Shown here piece after piece: positions 57,827-64,000 of a stretch of 64,000 nucleotides of DNA. Origin of the DNA: Christensenellaceae bacterium (GTDB lineage Bacteria; Bacillota; Clostridia; Christensenellales; Christensenellaceae). Every line of letters starts with the position of its first letter. Within the stretch, counting starts at the first letter, position 1. Location of the stretch: assembly GCA_022846035.1 (NCBI GenBank), contig AP025580.1:1116001-1180000 (forward strand), given 5' to 3'. Under the pieces are notes generated by a model. That model worked only from the letters and a program-made list of their open reading frames with translations. It did not search any database and had not been told where the DNA came from. A program made the position numbers and the translations under genes.

Positions 57827-58467
57827 TCAAGATTGCACCATCTATTTTATCGGCAGACTTTGGGAACATGGACCGTGATATTGAGATGCTTAATAAAGCG
57901 GGCGCGGATTATGTGCATTGTGATGTTATGGACGGTATGTTTGTACCGAATATGACCTTTGGATTTCAGATGATTAGCGCGGTCAAAAAAGTGGCGGAAA
58001 TGCCTCTTGACGTGCACCTGATGATAGAACAGCCGGAACGTTATGTCGAACGTTTTGCGCAGGCGGGGGCGGACATCATTTCCGTGCATGTGGAAGCGAC
58101 CAATCACCTGCAACGGACCTTAAAGCAGATTACCGCTTGCGGCGCCAAGGCGGCGGTAGTCCTGAATCCGGCGACCCCTTTGGAAACGATCAAATATGTG
58201 ATGGATGATGTGGAAATGGTGCTCCTCATGTCCGTGAACCCAGGTTATGGCGGACAGAGCTTTATCCCCGCGGTTCTGGATAAAATCGCCGATTTGCGCA
58301 AGATGATTATACAGACGGGCAGGGACATCGACATTGAAGTGGACGGCGGCGTCAGCACTGATAACTGCAAAACCATCATTAACGCCGGCGCCAATGTATT
58401 GGTTGCGGGAAGCGCGGTGTTTAACGCCGACGATCCGATTGCCGTAATCAAACAATTAAGGGGCTGA
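57823..58467 (+). CDS. rpe: ribulose-phosphate 3-epimerase
   Basis: Interconverts ribulose-5-phosphate and xylulose-5-phosphate. The 214-residue TIM barrel shows APSILSADF at the N-terminus, HCDVMDGMFVPN, DVHLMI, MSVNPGYGGQSF and EVDGGVS, with metal-binding His and Asp residues in place. ATG overlaps the rsgA stop. rsgA-rpe-thiN is the common Bacillota order. Confidence 0.97.
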   Translation: MIKIAPSILSADFGNMDRDIEMLNKAGADYVHCDVMDGMFVPNMTFGFQMISAVKKVAEMPLDVHLMIEQPERYVERFAQAGADIISVHVEATNHLQRTLKQITACGAKAAVVLNPATPLETIKYVMDDVEMVLLMSVNPGYGGQSFIPAVLDKIADLRKMIIQTGRDIDIEVDGGVSTDNCKTIINAGANVLVAGSAVFNADDPIAVIKQLRG

Positions 58468-58477
58468 GGACGATTAT

Positions 58478-59110
58478 ATGCTTGCTGTACTGGTTGCCGC
58501 AGGGCAACAGCCAACCAAAGAGTTTGCAATGCGTTTTTTTGAGCAGGCGGATCTCAAAATCGCCGTAGACGGCGGCCTTTTCCTGTTTGAGGAATGCCGC
58601 GTTCTGCCTGACCTGCTTTTAGGGGACATGGATTCCGTTGACTCATCGCTTTTAAAACGTTATGCCGATCAAGAAATCCCGCTATATTGTGTGCCGCCTG
58701 AAAAGAACGAAACAGACGGCATGCTCGCGCTTGATACTGCCATCAAGCGCGGAGCGGATCGCATCGTTTTCCTTGGTGCGACGGGGGGGAGGATCGACCA
58801 TCTGCTTTCCAATCTGATGCTTTTAAAGCGCGCATATCGGCAAAACGTAAGGTTGTTGATTTGCGACGAGCGACAGGAGATCACGCTGGAAAAGGACGAC
58901 TTTAAAATTATGGGAACAGCCGGCCAGACTGTATCGCTCATTCCCATGGATGAAAGGGCTTGCGTTACTGCATATGAAGGGCTGTATTATCCTCTGGACA
59001 GCCTGGTACTGACCAACGATCAGCCGCGCGGGGTAAGCAATGTGCTGACGGGAACATGCGCGCGGCTAAAAAGCGAAGGATATGTGCTGGTGATTAAGAA
59101 TATGGAATAA
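58478..59110 (+). CDS. thiN: thiamine pyrophosphokinase
   Basis: Converts thiamine to thiamine diphosphate. The 210-residue protein shows AVDGGLFL (about 30), LLGDMDSVD (about 48), ETDGMLALDTAI and GATGGRIDHLLSN, the usual catalytic acidic patches. The end LTNDQPRGVSN is also typical. No TPP riboswitch precedes it; it is the last gene of the block and is followed by a terminator shared with rpmB. Confidence 0.94.
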   Translation: MLAVLVAAGQQPTKEFAMRFFEQADLKIAVDGGLFLFEECRVLPDLLLGDMDSVDSSLLKRYADQEIPLYCVPPEKNETDGMLALDTAIKRGADRIVFLGATGGRIDHLLSNLMLLKRAYRQNVRLLICDERQEITLEKDDFKIMGTAGQTVSLIPMDERACVTAYEGLYYPLDSLVLTNDQPRGVSNVLTGTCARLKSEGYVLVIKNME

Positions 59111-59114
59111 AAAA

Positions 59115-59147
59115 CAGAGCAGGCGCCGCCTGCTCTGCATTTGTTTT
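59115..59147. terminator. bidirectional terminator between thiN and rpmB
   Basis: Stem CAGAGCAGGC / GCCTGCTCTG with a 3-base loop, A run on the left and T run on the right, placed between two converging genes. Confidence 0.9.
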
Positions 59148-59151
59148 TTTA

Positions 59152-59343
59152 TTAAACGTAACGTTCTACTTTCCCTGAACGTAAGCAACGCGTACAAACA
59201 TACTTCCTGGTAGGAGTACCGTTCTCGATTACTCTTACGCGCTGTACATTGGGAGCCCAAATCCTTTTGGATGTCCTGTGGGAATGGCTGACTTTGTTGC
59301 CGGACGAAACACCCTTGGAACAGATTTCACAATATTTTGCCAT
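59152..59343 (-). CDS. rpmB: 50S ribosomal protein bL28
   Basis: A 63-residue ribosomal protein starting MAKYCEICSKG at 59343 (minus), with GGGAGGTG before the ATG; longer readings to 59427 add non-family residues. It is the zinc-binding (C+) form, with CEIC near the N-terminus and CTRC near the C-terminus. It reads against its neighbours, as in Bacillus. Confidence 0.96.
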   Translation of the reverse strand: MAKYCEICSKGVSSGNKVSHSHRTSKRIWAPNVQRVRVIENGTPTRKYVCTRCLRSGKVERYV

Positions 59344-59387
59344 CAGAAAACACCTCCCTCTTGGTGTATACATTTCAAACAGCATTG

Positions 59388-59416
59388 ATTTTATCATTTT
59401 CAGGAGGGTTTTGCAA
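59388..59416 (-). promoter_or_regulatory. promoter of rpmB
   Basis: On the minus strand: TTGCAA (59416-59411), 17 bases, TAAAAT (59393-59388), about 45 bases ahead of the ATG. Confidence 0.75.
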
Positions 59417-59466
59417 GTGTTTTGCAAAAGAAATTTGCTTGCGGCGCAAAAAACAGGATCAACCGT

Positions 59467-59495
59467 TTGATATTGCTAAAAAGATGGTATATAAT
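59467..59495 (+). promoter_or_regulatory. promoter of the yloU-yloV unit
   Basis: TTGATA (59467-59472), 17 bases, TATAAT (59490-59495); the ATG at 59527 follows GGGAGG. One of the best consensus matches in the window. Confidence 0.82.
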
Positions 59496-59526
59496 ATCAA
59501 TAATAACCAATGGGAGGTTTTTACCT

Positions 59527-59880
59527 ATGAGTGCAGCTTTAAAAAACGATTTGGGAACCATTACCTATACGGAAGATTATATTGCTTCCATCGCCGGCGT
59601 CAGCGCGACGGAATGCTACGGCCTGGTGGGGATGTCTCAGAAAAACATTACGGAAGCGATCACAAATCTTTTTAAAGGCGATAACCTTAAGAAAGGCGTT
59701 AAAGTAAAAACGGACGGTTCTGAAAATGTTGTCGTGGAATTATATATTACGGTCAAATACGGCGTTTCACTTTCGGCGGTAGCAGAGAATATCATTGATA
59801 AAGTAAAGTATTCGATTGAAAAAGAAACAGGGCTGAATGTGGCCAGCGTGGATATTATCGTACAGGGAATTCAGTTCTAA
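59527..59880 (+). CDS. Asp23/Gls24 family protein YloU
   Basis: A 117-residue member of the Asp23/Gls24 family, linked to envelope stress in Gram-positive bacteria. ATG 59527 fits the ribosome site; the longer frame from 59422 includes promoter DNA. The fold is recognisable from GTITYTEDYIASIAGVSATE (shown in part as IASIAGVSATE) and VELYITVKYG. It pairs with YloV downstream, as in Bacillus. Exact function is not known. Confidence 0.92.
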   Translation: MSAALKNDLGTITYTEDYIASIAGVSATECYGLVGMSQKNITEAITNLFKGDNLKKGVKVKTDGSENVVVELYITVKYGVSLSAVAENIIDKVKYSIEKETGLNVASVDIIVQGIQF

Positions 59881-59894
59881 GGGGGAAGCCTAGA

Positions 59895-61541
59895 TTGATA
59901 AAAACTCTTGACGGTAAGCTTTTAAAGGAAATGATCTTGGGGGCTGCCGCGATCCTTGAAAAGAACAAGGAAACATTGGATTCCTTGAATGTATTTCCTG
60001 TGCCGGACGGCGATACAGGTACAAATATGTCGCTTACCATGATTTCCGCCGCTAAGGAAGTAGCGGCGGTGGAGCAAGAAGACGATCTTGTTAAAATTGT
60101 GCAGGCGATGAGTCTGGGGGCATTAAAAGGCGCGCGGGGTAATTCCGGCGTTATTTTGTCGCAAATTTTTGCCGGCTTTGCAGACGCGATCGTAAAAGCG
60201 CAGCAGGATATGACTACTACGCTTATGGCTCAGGCCCTCAGGAATGGCGTCGAATATGCTTATAAGGCGGTCATGAAGCCCAAGGAGGGAACGATCCTTA
60301 CCGTAACGTCCAGCGTGGCTTCGGCGGCGGAAAAGATCGCAGAAAAAACCGAGGATTTGTATGAGCAGCTTGAGTATATTATCCGCGAAGGGGAAAAGAC
60401 CCTGAAGCAAACACCCGAGATGCTCCCTGTTTTGAAAGAGGCGGGAGTGGTGGATGCCGGCGGCGCCGGATTCCTAGTTATACTGATGGGCTATAAATCC
60501 GTCCTCGACGGAGAAACGGTGGACAGCGGAGACTTTCTTGCAAATAGCGAACCGATTGTTGATTTTTCGAATCTGACAACTGACGACGAAGACATTAAGT
60601 ATGCATATTGTACGGAATTTTTTATCAAAAACCTTTACCCCGACACCAAAGAACGCGATATTGATATATACCGCAATAATTTGTCCAAGATAGGCGACTG
60701 CGTTCTGGTCGTCGGTGATTTGAATTTAGTCAAAACGCATGTTCATACCAACGAGCCAGGGCTTGCGCTTCAATACGCGCAGATACTTGGAGAGCTGAGT
60801 AAAATCAAAATTGATAATATGCGTGAACAGCATAGGGAGCTTTCGGATCTTACGGAGGTTCCGGAGCTTGCGGAACGTCCTCAAAAAGAAATCGCTGTGG
60901 TGGCGGTTGTTGCAGGCGACGGCATCAAAACCATTTTTGAGGATTGGCAGGTTGAGATGTTCGTAGAAGGCGGGCAATCCATGAACCCTTCCGCGCAAGA
61001 CCTGATCCGCGCGATTGAAAGCGCTCCATCGGATAATATTATCGTGCTTCCCAACAATAAAAATATTATCTTGGCGGCAGAACAGGCGTCGGACCTGTGC
61101 AAAAAAAATGTCGTTGTCTTGAAAACAAAGACTATTCCGCAGGGAATTGCGGCGGCGGTTGCTTATGATCCCGAAGCGGATATTGACGCAAATGTCAAAA
61201 AGATGCAGCGCGCAATCGATATGATCAAAACCGGCTCGATCACCAGCGCGGTAAGGGATACCAAGATCAATGGTACGAGTATCCATCTGGGCGAGCTTTT
61301 GGGTATAGCGGAGAATACGATCGTCTCCAACGGTCCCATATTAAGCGAAGTATACCTTGCATTGCTCCAAAAAATGATCGACGAGGATTCCGAGTTGCTC
61401 ACTATCTATTATGGCGAGGGCGTGGATGAAGATACGGCGGCAGAGCTTGTTGCTTTGACGGAAAAAGAATTTCCGCAGTGCGACATTGAACTGCACTACG
61501 GGGGACAACCGGTATATCCCTATATTATTTCTGTGGAATAA
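59895..61541 (+). CDS. DAK2-domain protein YloV (fatty acid kinase FakA-like)
   Basis: A 548-residue protein of the YloV/FakA family. In Staphylococcus, FakA with a FakB partner phosphorylates fatty acids for phospholipid synthesis. The N-terminal DhaL (DAK2) domain has NVFPVPDGDTGTNMSLT with metal-binding Asp residues and LKGARGNSGVILSQI; a middle DegV-like domain and C-terminal region follow. TTG start 59895, six bases after GGGGGAAG. No fakB is in the window. Confidence 0.92.
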   Translation: MIKTLDGKLLKEMILGAAAILEKNKETLDSLNVFPVPDGDTGTNMSLTMISAAKEVAAVEQEDDLVKIVQAMSLGALKGARGNSGVILSQIFAGFADAIVKAQQDMTTTLMAQALRNGVEYAYKAVMKPKEGTILTVTSSVASAAEKIAEKTEDLYEQLEYIIREGEKTLKQTPEMLPVLKEAGVVDAGGAGFLVILMGYKSVLDGETVDSGDFLANSEPIVDFSNLTTDDEDIKYAYCTEFFIKNLYPDTKERDIDIYRNNLSKIGDCVLVVGDLNLVKTHVHTNEPGLALQYAQILGELSKIKIDNMREQHRELSDLTEVPELAERPQKEIAVVAVVAGDGIKTIFEDWQVEMFVEGGQSMNPSAQDLIRAIESAPSDNIIVLPNNKNIILAAEQASDLCKKNVVVLKTKTIPQGIAAAVAYDPEADIDANVKKMQRAIDMIKTGSITSAVRDTKINGTSIHLGELLGIAENTIVSNGPILSEVYLALLQKMIDEDSELLTIYYGEGVDEDTAAELVALTEKEFPQCDIELHYGGQPVYPYIISVE

Positions 61542-61553
61542 TTTTTAAAGCTT

Positions 61554-61585
61554 AAAAAACCGGCATGAAATAGTGTCGGTTTTTT
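61554..61585 (+). terminator. terminator before recG
   Basis: Stem AAACCGGCA / TGTCGGTTT with an 8-base loop and T run, 13 bases after the yloV stop. recG starts 25 bases later. Confidence 0.78.
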
Positions 61586-61610
61586 CATACATATGCATTG
61601 AAAGGTATTT

Positions 61611-63632
61611 ATGGAGAGTAACGGTCCGGTTACGCAAATAAGCGGTGTCGGTGAGAAAACAAAGAAACTGTTGCAAAAAATTGAAATCAGTACGGTAAAA
61701 GATTTGCTGTACTATTTGCCGCGTGCTTATAAAGACCTGTCCAGCATCAAAAAAATCAGCGAGGTAAAGTTTGGCGAACCGGCTTTTATGGAAGTCAAAA
61801 TATTCACCCAGCCGCAAGTAAAGCGCATTCGCAGGGGGCTGGAGATCACGTCGTTTCAGGTAACCGATGCAACAGGCATCGCAAATGTTGATATTTTCAA
61901 CCAGATATATATCAAGAACAATATCACGGTAGGCCAGGTTTTATATCTTTATGGAAAACTGGAATATAAATTTGGGAAGATGGTGATTTCCGCTCCGGAA
62001 CTTTATTTTAAAAAGCCGGAATCGCCTTTTTTGCCGATTTATCCGCTTACGGCAGGCCTTAACCAGAACATGATGCGCAGGTTCGTAAAAGAAGCCTTAT
62101 ATAAAACCAGCGTGCAGGAATTGTATTCGTCCGGCTTTTTGCATGAATTCCATATTCCAAATATCAAGCAGGCGCTGCGTGACGTACATTTTCCTGAGGA
62201 TATACAGGCAGCCTCTGTGGCACGCGCACGTATCGTGTTTGACGAACTGCTTATTTTTAACCGCATGATGGAACTTCTGGGCGAAGAAAAACGGCAGAAA
62301 AGCGCGGCGCGGTTAAGTTCCCCGCAAATACGCAAAGATCCTTTTTTAAGCAAGCTTGCTTTTAAACCGACAAACGCGCAAATACGCGTTATGGATGAGA
62401 TCGGAAAAGACTTTATGGGCAGCATGGCCATGAACAGGCTCGTGCAGGGCGATGTGGGAAGCGGGAAAACAATATTGGCTTTCTACGCAATGCACTGCAT
62501 GTATGAGGCGGGCCGCCAGAGCGTACTTATGGCGCCTACGGAAATTCTAGCGCAGCAACATTATGAAACCGCCAAAGAGCTGTTTTCTGATCGGGAGATC
62601 GCCTGCGTTACCGGAGCCCTGAGCGTAAAAAGCCGAAAGGAGCTTAATCAAAAAATAGAAAGCGGCGCGGTTAAAATTATCATCGGCACACATGCCTTGT
62701 TATATGGTGACGTGTACTTTTCCAATTTGGGACTTATTATAACGGATGAGCAACACCGTTTCGGTGTGAAACAGCGCGCGGCGCTCTCAGGCGATAAAAA
62801 CGATATTCATACGCTCATTATGTCTGCAACGCCCATTCCGCGTTCCCTGCAGCTTGTACTTTTTGGTAATACGGATATTTCTGTCGTGGACGAGCTGCCG
62901 CCCGGACGGACGCCTGTAAAAACATATTTGATCCACCAGAATAAATATAAAGATATGATCGGATTCATCAAAAATGAATTGCATAATAAACGGCAGGCTT
63001 ATATTGTTTGTCCGTTGATCGAGGACAGTGAAAATATGGAAGTAAAATCTGCAAAGCAGGTTTTCAATGAATTGAGACAATACTATGCGGGACATAGCAT
63101 GGCGCTCATTCATGGTAAAATAAAAAATGCCGAAAAGCAGGAAATCATGGAAGCGTTTACCGCAGGCAAAATTGATATACTGGTTTCGACGACGGTCATA
63201 GAGGTCGGTATCAACATTCCCAACGCTACGGTCATGGCGGTGATCAACGCCGAGCGCTTTGGCCTTGCGCAACTGCATCAGCTTCGCGGACGGGTGGGGC
63301 GCGGCTGCGCGCAATCCTATTGCTTTTTAGTATCGGATAATGAGGGAGCTTACGAGCGGCTGCGCGTGCTGACAGGCACAAACGATGGTTTTGAAATTGC
63401 GGAGCAGGATATGCGGCTGCGGGGAACGGGGGATATTCTCGGAACACGCCAGCATGGCGCAAGCAATTTGAAAGCAGCCAATCTGATCGCTGACATCCGG
63501 CAATTAGAACAAACGCGGGACGTTTTGAAAATTATGAAAGCAGCTCCGCAGTTTGAGTCCGAATATAGTGCGGTCACCAAGGCGGCGCAGTCTGAGCTGG
63601 AGCATAAAATGATTGAAATTGCCCTGAATTAG
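61611..63632 (+). CDS. recG: ATP-dependent DNA helicase RecG
   Basis: Branch-migrating helicase that reverses stalled forks. In 673 residues: an N-terminal wedge/OB domain (about 20-190) beginning QISGVGEKTKKLLQKI, then helicase lobes with GDVGSGKTIL (Walker A, about 280), DEQHRFGVKQR (Walker B), MSATPIPRS, TTVIEVGINIPNA and HQLRGRVGRG. C-terminal RecG end is intact. Order yloV-recG recalls Bacillus, but sdaAB/sdaAA, present between them in Bacillus, are absent here. Confidence 0.97.
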   Translation: MESNGPVTQISGVGEKTKKLLQKIEISTVKDLLYYLPRAYKDLSSIKKISEVKFGEPAFMEVKIFTQPQVKRIRRGLEITSFQVTDATGIANVDIFNQIYIKNNITVGQVLYLYGKLEYKFGKMVISAPELYFKKPESPFLPIYPLTAGLNQNMMRRFVKEALYKTSVQELYSSGFLHEFHIPNIKQALRDVHFPEDIQAASVARARIVFDELLIFNRMMELLGEEKRQKSAARLSSPQIRKDPFLSKLAFKPTNAQIRVMDEIGKDFMGSMAMNRLVQGDVGSGKTILAFYAMHCMYEAGRQSVLMAPTEILAQQHYETAKELFSDREIACVTGALSVKSRKELNQKIESGAVKIIIGTHALLYGDVYFSNLGLIITDEQHRFGVKQRAALSGDKNDIHTLIMSATPIPRSLQLVLFGNTDISVVDELPPGRTPVKTYLIHQNKYKDMIGFIKNELHNKRQAYIVCPLIEDSENMEVKSAKQVFNELRQYYAGHSMALIHGKIKNAEKQEIMEAFTAGKIDILVSTTVIEVGINIPNATVMAVINAERFGLAQLHQLRGRVGRGCAQSYCFLVSDNEGAYERLRVLTGTNDGFEIAEQDMRLRGTGDILGTRQHGASNLKAANLIADIRQLEQTRDVLKIMKAAPQFESEYSAVTKAAQSELEHKMIEIALN

Positions 63633-63646
63633 TAACAGATATATGC

Positions 63647-63675
63647 TTGACAATGAGTATTACTTGTATTATTAT
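63647..63675 (+). promoter_or_regulatory. strong promoter before hisZ
   Basis: Perfect TTGACA (63647-63652), 17 bases, TATTAT (63670-63675). Start point expected near 63682, within the dyad that follows. Confidence 0.82.
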
Positions 63676-63678
63676 AGT

Positions 63679-63702
63679 ATCGTAGTAGCGATTTACTACG
63701 AT
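63679..63702. promoter_or_regulatory. inverted repeat at the hisZ start point (operator candidate)
   Basis: ATCGTAGTA (63679-63687), six bases, TACTACGAT (63694-63702): a perfect 9-base dyad overlapping the predicted +1. It could be a repressor operator or a small leader hairpin; no T run follows. Confidence 0.55.
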
Positions 63703-63725
63703 AAATTATTAGGAAGAAGCAGCGA

Positions 63726-64000
63726 ATGAATAAGTTAAAATTGCAGGTGCCGGCAGGATCATGGGATTATCTGCCGGATGAATGCGCGGCCAAGCGCAAG
63801 ATTGAAAACGTAATCAGAAAAGAATTTCTGATGAGCGGCTATCAGGAGATCGAAACGCCGTCTTTTGAGCATTACGAGGTATTCATGCATGACGCGGTAC
63901 CGTATGTGCAGGAAAATATGATTAAGTTCTTCGACCTGCAGGGCAGGATACTTGCATTGCGTCCTGATATAACCGGACCGATCGCGCGTATGGCCGCCAC
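63726..64000 (+). CDS. hisZ: ATP phosphoribosyltransferase regulatory subunit HisZ, 3'-truncated by the window edge
   Basis: The reading from ATG 63726 is open to the last base (91 complete codons) and gives MNKLKLQVPAGSWDYLPDE, then LMSGYQEIETPSFEHYEVF and RPDITGPIARMAAT. This is the class II aminoacyl-tRNA synthetase-like catalytic fold of HisZ (motif 1 and 2 regions). HisZ has lost charging activity and regulates the short form of HisG. The dropped-in V at the N-terminus and lack of a KGT-type HisRS beginning favour HisZ over HisS. A his operon probably continues beyond the window. Confidence 0.85.
   Translation, partial: MNKLKLQVPAGSWDYLPDECAAKRKIENVIRKEFLMSGYQEIETPSFEHYEVFMHDAVPYVQENMIKFFDLQGRILALRPDITGPIARMAA

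Noticed and set aside
59344-59427. Longer N-terminus for bL28
   Set aside because: It crosses the ribosome site and promoter; MAKYC at 59343 is the normal bL28 start.

Overview
The window is a gene-dense piece of a bacterial chromosome and carries almost only housekeeping genes. It looks like an anaerobic member of the Clostridia (Bacillota). The signs are a vegetative sigma factor next to dnaG, a perfect CIRCE operator in front of groESL, PrkC/Stp, RemA, YicC/YloC, YloU/YloV, GatCAB and an NAD-linked multi-subunit [FeFe] hydrogenase. Protein style and moderate GC would fit a Christensenella-like lineage, but that is inference. I saw no rRNA, tRNA, CRISPR array, transposase, prophage or integration site.

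Layout. 1-6928: aromatic amino acid synthesis (aroB partial, aroA, aroC, pheA, aroK; aroE convergent; aroQ; an aldo/keto reductase). 6996-9042: groEL, groES, CIRCE and promoter, on the minus strand. 9239-12868: dCMP deaminase, then a redox-sensor-like set (DRTGG protein, RsbW-like ATPase, sensory-type [FeFe] hydrogenase, second DRTGG-like protein, PHP hydrolase). 12976-19268: the HydABC-type hydrogenase in two transcription units, hydC plus an ATPase and then a small ferredoxin-like gene plus hydB and hydA, split by a sugar epimerase gene on the other strand. 19388-25979: dnaG, rpoD, mutM, trmK, a Nif3/YqfO gene and a zinc-ribbon coiled-coil gene. 25985-26315: RNase P RNA. 26373-31677: a YgiQ-type radical SAM gene, then tig, clpP, clpX. 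31794-36189: a type IIA topoisomerase pair that looks more ParE/ParC than GyrB/GyrA. 36282-45001: yerC, pcrA, ligA, gatCAB and a PurM-like gene. 45070-63632: the Bacillota block yicC, remA, gmk, rpoZ, coaBC, priA, def, fmt, rsmB, rlmN, stp, prkC, rsgA, rpe, thiN, rpmB (reverse), yloU, yloV, recG. 63726-64000: the beginning of hisZ.

The genes are tightly packed, with many 4-base ATGA overlaps that suggest translational coupling. Intrinsic terminators mark most unit ends. Several promoters have sigma-A type -35 and -10 boxes with 17-base spacing.

Points most worth a second look: rsgA has no ATG, GTG or TTG at its proper beginning and appears to start at ATT behind a perfect AGGAGG; the hydrogenase-linked sensory module of unknown function; the split hyd operon whose two halves share an identical 15-base upstream element; and a trigger factor with a 54-residue lysine-rich tail.
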